DNA from: an uncultured Butyrivibrio sp.
GTDB taxonomy: Bacteria > Bacillota > Clostridia > Lachnospirales > Lachnospiraceae
Length of the DNA stretch: 6,795 bases
NCBI GenBank assembly: GCA_947169985.1
Contig: CAMVRW010000133.1
Span: 1 to 6,795, forward strand
Direction: 5' to 3'
This document shows, one piece after another, positions 1 to 5,562 of this stretch. A program made the translations under genes and the position numbers. Position 1 is the first letter of the stretch. Every line of letters starts with the position of its first letter. Below the pieces are notes generated by a model. The model saw only the letters and a program-made list of their open reading frames with translations. It had not been told where the DNA came from and searched no databases.

Positions 1-243
1 TTACTCTTCCTTTGACTCGAACAAAGCCGTAACATAAAATCCCCGGGCGTTTTCCTCAACTTTTGTTACCACGCCCTCTCTCTCAAGCATTCTTTCCCTA
101 AAGGGGAAATTGCCTGACATGGCAAGGGATGGGTCAATTGTGTAGTAGTAATTGCTGGGAAGGACACCCTCTGTTACTGTAACGTGATCCCCTTCCTTCA
201 AAAGTCCCGGCCTTTCCATCTTAAAAGTCATTTCTCTGGCCAT
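1..243 (-). CDS. Small hypothetical protein (80 aa) closing the visible operon
   Basis: A complete 80-residue protein with its TAA stop at the window edge (1-3). I do not recognise the family. It has no membrane segment, signal peptide or cysteine, so it should be cytoplasmic. Two stretches look like beta strands around a turn: LLKEGDHVTVTEGVL (14-28) and REGVVTKVEENARGFYVTALFE (55-76), with a Tyr-rich middle (NYYYTIDPS, 31-39). The pattern 'G-D-x-V-x-V ... G-V-V-x-x-V-E ... G-F-Y-V-T' resembles a small SH3-like or KOW-type beta barrel, which is only a fold impression. The ATG at 241-243 is supported by AGGAG (254-258) 10 bases upstream. It follows the SGNH gene by 21 bases and so is probably co-transcribed, though a cytoplasmic protein has no obvious task in an extracytoplasmic acylation step. 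Internal Met5 and Met9 are less likely starts given that spacing. Confidence 0.82.
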   Translation of the reverse strand: MAREMTFKMERPGLLKEGDHVTVTEGVLPSNYYYTIDPSLAMSGNFPFRERMLEREGVVTKVEENARGFYVTALFESKEE

Positions 244-264
244 TTTTTTATATCTCCTAGTCTA

Positions 265-1233
265 CTATTTTACAATCGCATTATGCAACAAGTACTGATG
301 CCATCTTTCGTAGGATGAAGCCTTAAGATGCACATCATCAAAGGTCAGTGTGCTGTCAAGATTACCATCTTCATCGTCCACCGACTCGTTCATATCAAGG
401 TAAAAGATATCCTTCTGATCTGCCAGCTCACTGATAGCTGCATTTCTCTCGTTAATTCTGGCATTGTTAAAGTACTTGTCGTGGTCACTCTTCTTTGCTG
501 TAACATGCATGATGCCCTGAATATAGATGATCGCATCGGGCTGAAGCTCTCTGATCCTGTTCACAACTTCGCTATAGGCATCAGTGAAATACTGGGTATC
601 TCCTGTTCCTATCTCATTAAGCCCGAGCATTATATAGATCTTTCCAAACTGATTCTCAGAAAGAGCCTGTTCTACACCTATCTTGCCATCATCAGTCTTG
701 ATGAATTCCTTCTTCATCACGTCGAAGATAGTAAGAGATACCTTTGAATAGAAGGTTGCCCTTGTATCCAGCTCCTCGCAGTACTCTGAAAGTCCCACAG
801 TTCTTGAATCACCGATAAAGAGAGCATCAGTGAAGTAATCGTCATCAACCTCAGTAAATTCATATACTTCCGGCTCACTATTGCCTGAGATATCATTTCC
901 CGACACATCATTTGCTGAAACCTGCCCGGGCTGGAACTCCTGCTTCTCACCGGCAATTATCAGCGTAGTTCCTTTCTGCTCCTCTGCAGCAGGCTCTACA
1001 ACCTCCTCCGGTGCAGGTAAAAGAGCTTCCTCCTCCACTGAAGGCGTGCTCCAGGGGTAAACCTCATCCCTGGCACCCTTAAGTACCAGCGAAAGCACGG
1101 GAATCTTGCCATCAGAGACAGTATCAGCGTACTCTGAGTAAACCGTATCCTTAAAGATAAAAGATACGATAGTCAGTACCACGCCTATCAGTACAATCCC
1201 TATTAAGATTGGACATTCCTTCAAAACTTTCAT
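265..1233 (-). CDS. Membrane-anchored SGNH/GDSL-family hydrolase or acyltransferase
   Basis: 322 residues. An N-terminal hydrophobic segment (about 9-27) with no convincing cleavage site acts as signal anchor. It is followed by a 100-residue extracytoplasmic spacer, first acidic and Pro/Glu-rich (65-86), then a V/I-S-A/G-N-D/S repeat (105-118). The SGNH fold spans about 135-322: block I FIGDSRTVGL (139-148) with nucleophile Ser143, block III MLGLNEIG (202-209) with Asn206, and block V FDDVHLK (298-304) with Asp299 and His302. The catalytic triad is therefore present. SGNH proteins beside an MBOAT acyltransferase commonly finish transfer of acetyl to a polymer outside the membrane (as AlgJ/AlgX or PatB do in their systems); some instead remove acyl groups. 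It lies 28 bases after the MBOAT gene. The ATG at 1231-1233 has AGGAT (1241-1245) 7 bases upstream. The fold is secure; transferase rather than esterase is inferred from context. Confidence 0.93.
   Translation of the reverse strand: MKVLKECPILIGIVLIGVVLTIVSFIFKDTVYSEYADTVSDGKIPVLSLVLKGARDEVYPWSTPSVEEEALLPAPEEVVEPAAEEQKGTTLIIAGEKQEFQPGQVSANDVSGNDISGNSEPEVYEFTEVDDDYFTDALFIGDSRTVGLSEYCEELDTRATFYSKVSLTIFDVMKKEFIKTDDGKIGVEQALSENQFGKIYIMLGLNEIGTGDTQYFTDAYSEVVNRIRELQPDAIIYIQGIMHVTAKKSDHDKYFNNARINERNAAISELADQKDIFYLDMNESVDDEDGNLDSTLTFDDVHLKASSYERWHQYLLHNAIVK
880..921 (-). repeat. Degenerate protein repeat (V/I-S-A/G-N-D/S) in the SGNH linker
   Basis: Residues 105-118 of the SGNH protein read as three near-copies of a five-residue unit: VSAND, VSGND, ISGNS (the last residue of the third copy is at the edge of this span). 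The codons differ between copies, so the pattern is kept at protein level. It lies between the membrane anchor and the catalytic domain, where a flexible, possibly wall-spanning, linker is expected. Confidence 0.75.
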
Positions 1234-1261
1234 TCAATATATCCTAACGTTAATCTATCCA

Positions 1262-2632
1262 TCAGAATCGGAAGTACATGAACGGATTCCCTGCAGCACC
1301 TGAGATACTGTAGATGCAAACCCAGAAGAGCGCAATCCAGAGCACTGTGAAAAGTGGGTTCCTTCTGTGGTTTTCCCAGGTTTCAAACACCTTGGGAATA
1401 AGGAGGATAAGCCCCGGAACAAGCACGCTCCAGTATACTCCCACATTCTTGAAAAAGTCATTATCATTAACAGCAATACCCTGTCCAAAGAAGGGGAACA
1501 ATCTCATGAAATAGTCCCCAAGCATATTAAGATCCGATATTGCAAACACAACCCAGGTAAGTGGTATAAGAACCAGTACGTTTATCTTCCCGATGATCTT
1601 TGAAAGAAAGCCGGGAAGTCTTTTAAATACAATGAGGCGCTCCAGCACGATAATAAGGAAAAGAGACAGTCCCCACATGATAAAGTTGGGAGTCACGCCA
1701 TGCCAGAAACCTGTTATAAGCCATACTACCAGGAGATTGAAAACAGTCCTTCCCTCTCCCTTTCTGCTTCCTCCAAGAGGAATATAGATATAATCCCTGA
1801 ACCAGGAGCCAAGGGTTGCGTGCCATCTTCTGTAGAACTCGGAAACACTTCCTGACCCGTAAGGCTGATCAAAGTTAACTACAAAGGGAAATCCCAGCAT
1901 CACACCTATACCTGCAGCCATAAGAGAATAGCCCCAGAAATCAAAATATAGCTCCATTGAATAGGTAACTGCTCCAAGCCAGGCCAGAGGTGTAGAAATA
2001 CTCTCATAGCCTATGGTTCCTATATCCTTCCAGAGCATAGCCAGATGATCAGCCAAAAGACCCTTCATGGCAAGACCTGCCACAAAGAACCTCAGTCCAT
2101 CCTCAATGGCTCCTACTATCTCAATCAGAGCAGCCTTTCCGTCTTCTTTAAAAAGCATGGGATTATCAAGAAATTTCTCATATCGCATGATGGGGCCTGA
2201 AACAATCTGAGGAAACATGCAAAAATAGGCTGCCACATTCAGGAATGAAGCATCCTTTTCTATCTTTCCCCAATATACATCCATCTGATAGGAGATCATT
2301 TTGAACACATAAAAGCTGATGCCTATTGGCAAAAGAGAACTGTCAACAAACTGACCAAGTATCTTGAATTCTATAAGCATTCCCGCGTCTATAGCCAGAA
2401 TAAATAAAAGCAATGACTTACTCTTTTCTCCAAACTGAGCCTTGGCAAAGAGGAAATTGACCAAAACTGCCACAATAAGTGCCGGGAACATTCTAATATC
2501 ACCCACAGCATAAAACAAAAGACTCCCTAAGAGAAGAGTCCATGTTCTGAATCTGGTGGGCGTTACATAATACGCTATAACAAATAAAGGCAAAAACCTG
2601 AATATAAAATTAAGGTCCGAAAAATTAACCAT
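1262..2632 (-). CDS. MBOAT-family membrane O-acyltransferase (AlgI/DltB-like)
   Basis: Multi-pass membrane enzyme expected to move an acyl group, usually acetyl, from a cytoplasmic donor across the membrane for O-acylation of an exported polymer. The 456 residues show the family signature: N-terminal MVNFSDLNFIFRFLP; LPIGISFYVFK (101-111); FPQIVSGPIMRY (140-151); YFDFWGYSLMAAGIGVMLGF (229-248); FYRRWHATLGSWFRDYIYIP (266-285) with conserved His271, then LGGSRKG; WLITGFWHG (304-312) with the catalytic His311; and the terminal NPFMYFRF typical of AlgI-like members. Around ten hydrophobic segments are visible. The frame is open back to a start at 2677, but the ATG at 2630-2632 is preferred because family members begin at exactly this motif and the longer version adds a basic, non-family leader. 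The first 8 bases overlap the TPR gene end. No dltA, dltC or dltD is present, so a D-alanylation role is less likely than polysaccharide acetylation; the substrate is unknown. Confidence 0.95.
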   Translation of the reverse strand: MVNFSDLNFIFRFLPLFVIAYYVTPTRFRTWTLLLGSLLFYAVGDIRMFPALIVAVLVNFLFAKAQFGEKSKSLLLFILAIDAGMLIEFKILGQFVDSSLLPIGISFYVFKMISYQMDVYWGKIEKDASFLNVAAYFCMFPQIVSGPIMRYEKFLDNPMLFKEDGKAALIEIVGAIEDGLRFFVAGLAMKGLLADHLAMLWKDIGTIGYESISTPLAWLGAVTYSMELYFDFWGYSLMAAGIGVMLGFPFVVNFDQPYGSGSVSEFYRRWHATLGSWFRDYIYIPLGGSRKGEGRTVFNLLVVWLITGFWHGVTPNFIMWGLSLFLIIVLERLIVFKRLPGFLSKIIGKINVLVLIPLTWVVFAISDLNMLGDYFMRLFPFFGQGIAVNDNDFFKNVGVYWSVLVPGLILLIPKVFETWENHRRNPLFTVLWIALFWVCIYSISGAAGNPFMYFRF

Positions 2633-3980
2633 TTGAGTTATTGATCTCCGCAAGCTTTGTCTCAGCAGCCTGGGCACTCTGAGTATCCGGGAAGTTTGTG
2701 ATCACGGCATCGTAGATCTCTTTTGCCTTGTCGATATCTCCGCTGCTGTAATAAGCATTTCCCAGGTAGTAAAGGGTGTTTACATTAGTGTTGTCATACT
2801 GATAGGCCTTTGAAAGATTTGTGATTGCGAGCTCATAATCCTCTTTCTTGAAGGCATCATAACCTGTATTGTAGTAGGAATCAGCAAGCTTTGGTCCAAC
2901 CTTGGTCATAAGATAGTCGTAAAGTGACTTGAACTCAGGAGACACATCTCCGCTTATGGCGTCAAGATCAAGGCCTGCCATAGCCTCTGCCATGCCCTCA
3001 ATATCTGAAGGCTCCTCCATATATATGTTTACAGCCTTCATAAGACTGTTCATAGCTGCAGATGTTGAATCCACACCCTCGTAGTCTGTGACCTGGGTGC
3101 TGAGCTTATCAATCTCCTCCTGAAGGGACTTGACCTGCTGCTCATAGGAAACGATCTGAGCTGACTTGGCGTCAGACTCCTCGCTGATCTGAGCTATCTT
3201 CTCCTGATTGCTTCCGTTTATGTTCTGGATTCGCTGCGGAAGAATAAGAAAGCAGGCTACAGCCACACCAAGAACGATTCCAAGAACGATTCCCCAGATG
3301 GAATTGCTCCTTGTGATAGCTGACTTTTTAACAGGCTGGATGATCATCTCGTTGCCACTGTTATATCTGATAACATCGTCGCTCTCAGATGCTGCAACGT
3401 CTGATACAAGCTTTCCGCTTTCACCGGGAAGCAGCATACTGTCAGCTTCCTTAAGGTAGCGCTTTGCCATAACATTACCGGTATCAAGCTTGAGGGCCTT
3501 CTGGCACTCTATCTTTGCTCTGTCCCAGTTTCCGTTCTTAAGATATAAAAGCGCAAGCAAAAGGTGTGCTTTGATAAACCCTGGGTTTAAGGAAAGCACT
3601 TTTTTAAGCTGGATCACTGCCAGGTCAAGGCTGTCCTGGTGACAGTAATTAAGCGCAATATTAAACTTCTTGATGGTCTGATTGACGTTTTCCAGATGAG
3701 AAGGGCTGTTTCTGACTGAATCCATATAGTAGTCAGCAGCGTTGTCCTCAGGTTGAAGGTTCTTACTGATAACCCATTCTGAAAGAGCCGGTACTACTTC
3801 ACCGGTCTCATAATAAACCAGTCCTAAAAGGTTTCTGGCGTTTATGTTGTATTTATCAAGCTTAAGGCTCTGTCTTAAGGACTCTATGGCTCCGGACATA
3901 TCCCTGATGCCGGCCTTTTCCAGACCCTCATTGTAATATCTATTAGATAAGCTCTTGAGCTTCCCCTTGGTCGTAGCCAT
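2625..3980 (-). CDS. Single-pass membrane protein with TPR repeats on both sides and a coiled coil
   Basis: 451 residues without enzyme motifs; a protein-protein interaction role is inferred from the TPR fold. Order of parts: TPR-like helical hairpins at about 13-80 (A-I-E-S-L-R-Q-S-L-K-L-D pattern) and 103-172 (A-V-I-Q-L-K-K-V-L-S-L-N-P, then A-K-I-E-C-Q-K-A-L-K-L-D); a polar linker 182-226 ending in basic residues; one hydrophobic segment 228-248 (WGIVLGIVLGVAVACFLILP); a Glu/Gln/Ser-rich coiled coil about 256-300; an Asp/Glu/Met-rich stretch 302-345; and two more TPRs about 364-399 and 402-436. There is no cleavable signal peptide, so the N-terminal TPRs are probably cytoplasmic and the C-terminal half extracytoplasmic. 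The ATG at 3978-3980 has AAGGA (3991-3995) 10 bases upstream, inside the previous gene. Its stop overlaps the MBOAT start, which suggests coupled synthesis and a role in envelope polymer modification. A different role, such as a cell-envelope scaffold unrelated to acylation, remains possible. Confidence 0.88.
   Translation of the reverse strand: MATTKGKLKSLSNRYYNEGLEKAGIRDMSGAIESLRQSLKLDKYNINARNLLGLVYYETGEVVPALSEWVISKNLQPEDNAADYYMDSVRNSPSHLENVNQTIKKFNIALNYCHQDSLDLAVIQLKKVLSLNPGFIKAHLLLALLYLKNGNWDRAKIECQKALKLDTGNVMAKRYLKEADSMLLPGESGKLVSDVAASESDDVIRYNSGNEMIIQPVKKSAITRSNSIWGIVLGIVLGVAVACFLILPQRIQNINGSNQEKIAQISEESDAKSAQIVSYEQQVKSLQEEIDKLSTQVTDYEGVDSTSAAMNSLMKAVNIYMEEPSDIEGMAEAMAGLDLDAISGDVSPEFKSLYDYLMTKVGPKLADSYYNTGYDAFKKEDYELAITNLSKAYQYDNTNVNTLYYLGNAYYSSGDIDKAKEIYDAVITNFPDTQSAQAAETKLAEINNSNG
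2643..2649 (-). promoter_or_regulatory. Weak, distant ribosome binding site for the MBOAT gene
   Basis: GGAGATC on the minus strand lies within the end of the TPR gene; its GGAG core is 13 bases from the ATG at 2630-2632. This is farther than ideal, so translation probably also relies on ribosomes finishing the TPR gene at the ATGGTTAA overlap (2625-2632). Confidence 0.5.
3270..3293 (-). repeat. Perfect in-frame 12-bp tandem duplication in the TPR protein's membrane segment
   Basis: The unit AAGAACGATTCC (plus strand) occurs twice back to back with no mismatch. On the coding strand it is GGAATCGTTCTT twice, encoding G-I-V-L-G-I-V-L (residues 230-237) inside the single transmembrane helix. 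Identical synonymous codons in both copies point to a recent slippage duplication that added four residues to the helix. Confidence 0.85.
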
Positions 3981-3982
3981 TA

Positions 3983-4147
3983 TTACTTATTCCTTTTCGT
4001 AGAATCTGATTCGTCTTTCGCTTCCTTAAGGAGCTTCACCAGTACATCAGACATATCATCGATGTCCTGATTGTAAATGATCTCCTCAGCATCCTCGATC
4101 TCAAGGCTTGGCCTGAACTTTTTAAGCTCTTCTTCAAAATTTAACAT
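3983..4147 (-). CDS. Small acidic hypothetical protein (54 aa) between folC and the TPR gene
   Basis: A 54-residue protein starting MLNFEEELKKF and ending in a charged tail DSTKRNK. I do not recognise a named family. It is acidic, has no membrane segment and no cysteine, and reads as one or two amphipathic helices (about residues 4-30 and 32-46) with a polar tail. The ATG at 4145-4147 is chosen because AAGAGGGG (4152-4159) lies at ideal distance; the frame could open earlier at a TTG (4163-4165) overlapping the folC stop as TTGA, but that would consume the ribosome binding site as coding sequence. It starts 14 bases after folC and stops 2 bases before the TPR gene, so it is translated within the operon. 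It looks like a real gene because of the good ribosome binding site and the tight fit between neighbours. Function unknown; an adaptor or regulator of a neighbour is only a guess. Confidence 0.8.
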   Translation of the reverse strand: MLNFEEELKKFRPSLEIEDAEEIIYNQDIDDMSDVLVKLLKEAKDESDSTKRNK

Positions 4148-4151
4148 AATG

Positions 4152-4159
4152 CCCCTCTT
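4152..4159 (-). promoter_or_regulatory. Ribosome binding site deciding the start of the 54-aa protein
   Basis: On the minus strand the sequence reads AAGAGGGGCATTATG. The AGAGG core is 6 bases from the ATG at 4145-4147. This supports the ATG over the in-frame TTG at 4163-4165. Confidence 0.75.
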
Positions 4160-4161
4160 TA

Positions 4162-5541
4162 TCAAATAAGAGCCTTGATCTGTCCTGCCAGATATAGTGA
4201 ACCGGCGGCAAATACATAGTCTCCTGATTTTCTCATGGTAATGATGTCGGTCACGGCATCTCTTACATTGCTGTAGTACTTCATTGGAAGACCAATGATA
4301 CCCAGCTCCTCCTTGCTGTCCTCAAAGGCAGTCTTAAGATCCGATACGGATACAGACCTTGATGTCTCCAGAACTGCAACATAAATTGCATCAAACTGCT
4401 GACTCTTTAAAATCTCCAGTATGATGTCCTTGTACTGCTTATCTCCAACGATACCAAACAGTAGAAGCTTTCTTCCTTCACAGCTTATTCCTGATACGCT
4501 TTTAAGAAACGCATCGATACCATCCAGGTTATGGGCTCCATCCACATATATTCCCGGACGCATCTCTTCCATTCTTCCCTCCCACTTGGCGGAAAGAAGG
4601 CCTTCCCTGATATCAAGCTCAGTAATGGAAGCGCCATTATCCCTTAAGATCTCCAGACTTGTAACTGCAATTGCAGCGTTCTCAGGCTGATAAAGAGCCT
4701 GTGTGGAGAGCCTAAGGTCAGCATATTTATCATATAAAGAATTATACGAAAAAGCAATGTATTTGTTGCCGCTCTCGTCCTTCAAAGACTGGACATTTTC
4801 GATGTTCCGACTCTCAATGGCAATTGCCCTGGAATCGTTCTCTAAAGCGACTTTTTTGATAACTTCGGTGGTCTCAGGTCTTTTGTCAAAAAAGACTACC
4901 GGAACTCCCGGCTTAATGATCCCTGCCTTTTCACCTGCAATAGCCTCAAGGGTATTGCCCAGATACTGCATATGATCATATCCAATCTCAGTAATAACTG
5001 TAAGAAGCGGCTTAGAAATTGCATTGGTAGCATCAAGCCTGCCTCCAAGGCCGGTCTCCAATATGAGATAATCCACCGGATAAACATCATACAAAAGCAT
5101 GGAAACAAAGAACAGGAACTCAAAATATGTAGGGAAATAGTCCTCATGTCCGTATTCCATGACTCTTCTCAAAGTCTCTATAAATACTTCCACGAAGACA
5201 CCCTCGGATATGGGCTTCCCATCAATAGCAAATCTCTCATTTATCCTGACCAGATGGGGTGATGTAAACATTCCCACCGAATAATCAGCCTTTATGAGCA
5301 CTGATGAAAGGTAATTACACACAGAACCCTTTCCGTTGGTTCCTGCCACGTGTATTATCTTTATATTCTCGTCAGGAGACCCCAGGTACTCCAAAAAAGC
5401 CCTGGTGTCTTCTATAGTATGTTTGTCAGTGAAGCCCGGAACCTGATTGAGAAAGGCCTCGCATTCATCAGCAGTGATCTTGGCGCTGTTATCAGCTTTT
5501 TCTATCAGTTCCTGGGCAGTTCCTAGTAAATTATCGTTCAT
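4162..5541 (-). CDS. folC: Folylpolyglutamate synthase / dihydrofolate synthase
   Basis: Mur-ligase-family cytoplasmic enzyme that adds glutamate to folates by an ATP-dependent acyl-phosphate route; many bacterial FolC proteins also make dihydrofolate from dihydropteroate. Seen in the 459 residues: P-loop HVAGTNGKGSV (64-74), TSPHLVRINERF (93-104), FPTYFEF (136-142), ETGLGGRLDATN (162-173), GYDHMQYLG then GEKAGIIKPGVPVV (187-216), WEGRMEE (320-326), DGAHN (334-338) and the C-terminal GSLYLAGQ (447-454). All hallmark motifs are intact. The part that aligns with the usual N-terminus (EAFLNQVPGFTDKH) begins near residue 22-28, so the protein carries roughly 20 extra N-terminal residues. The ATG at 5539-5541 is kept because an AGGGA-like site (5546-5550) sits 4 bases upstream and no later Met precedes the conserved part. 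Whether it has one or both activities cannot be decided here. Confidence 0.96.
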   Translation of the reverse strand: MNDNLLGTAQELIEKADNSAKITADECEAFLNQVPGFTDKHTIEDTRAFLEYLGSPDENIKIIHVAGTNGKGSVCNYLSSVLIKADYSVGMFTSPHLVRINERFAIDGKPISEGVFVEVFIETLRRVMEYGHEDYFPTYFEFLFFVSMLLYDVYPVDYLILETGLGGRLDATNAISKPLLTVITEIGYDHMQYLGNTLEAIAGEKAGIIKPGVPVVFFDKRPETTEVIKKVALENDSRAIAIESRNIENVQSLKDESGNKYIAFSYNSLYDKYADLRLSTQALYQPENAAIAVTSLEILRDNGASITELDIREGLLSAKWEGRMEEMRPGIYVDGAHNLDGIDAFLKSVSGISCEGRKLLLFGIVGDKQYKDIILEILKSQQFDAIYVAVLETSRSVSVSDLKTAFEDSKEELGIIGLPMKYYSNVRDAVTDIITMRKSGDYVFAAGSLYLAGQIKALI

Positions 5542-5562
5542 AGTTTCCCTATAAACTTATGA

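Noticed and set aside
244..264. Possible terminator or promoter between the SGNH gene and the 80-codon gene
   Set aside because: The 21-base gap has a short A-rich run on the minus strand but no stem before it, and there is no room for a promoter. It holds only the ribosome binding site.
328..747. 139-codon open frame on the plus strand antisense to the SGNH gene
   Set aside because: It lies wholly opposite a well-supported gene, its product resembles no family, and it has no convincing ribosome binding site. It is a shadow frame.
2633..2677. Longer MBOAT start at 2677 adding 15 residues
   Set aside because: The added residues are basic and unlike the family N-terminus, and the start would extend 53 bases into the TPR gene. 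The ATG at 2630-2632 matches the usual family start.
4148..4165. TTG start for the small protein, overlapping the folC stop
   Set aside because: The stretch contains the ribosome binding site for the ATG at 4145-4147, and no equally good site precedes the TTG.
4421..5262. Three 89-96 codon plus-strand frames antisense to folC
   Set aside because: They mirror conserved folC coding sequence, lack family features and tile the opposite strand as chance open frames do.
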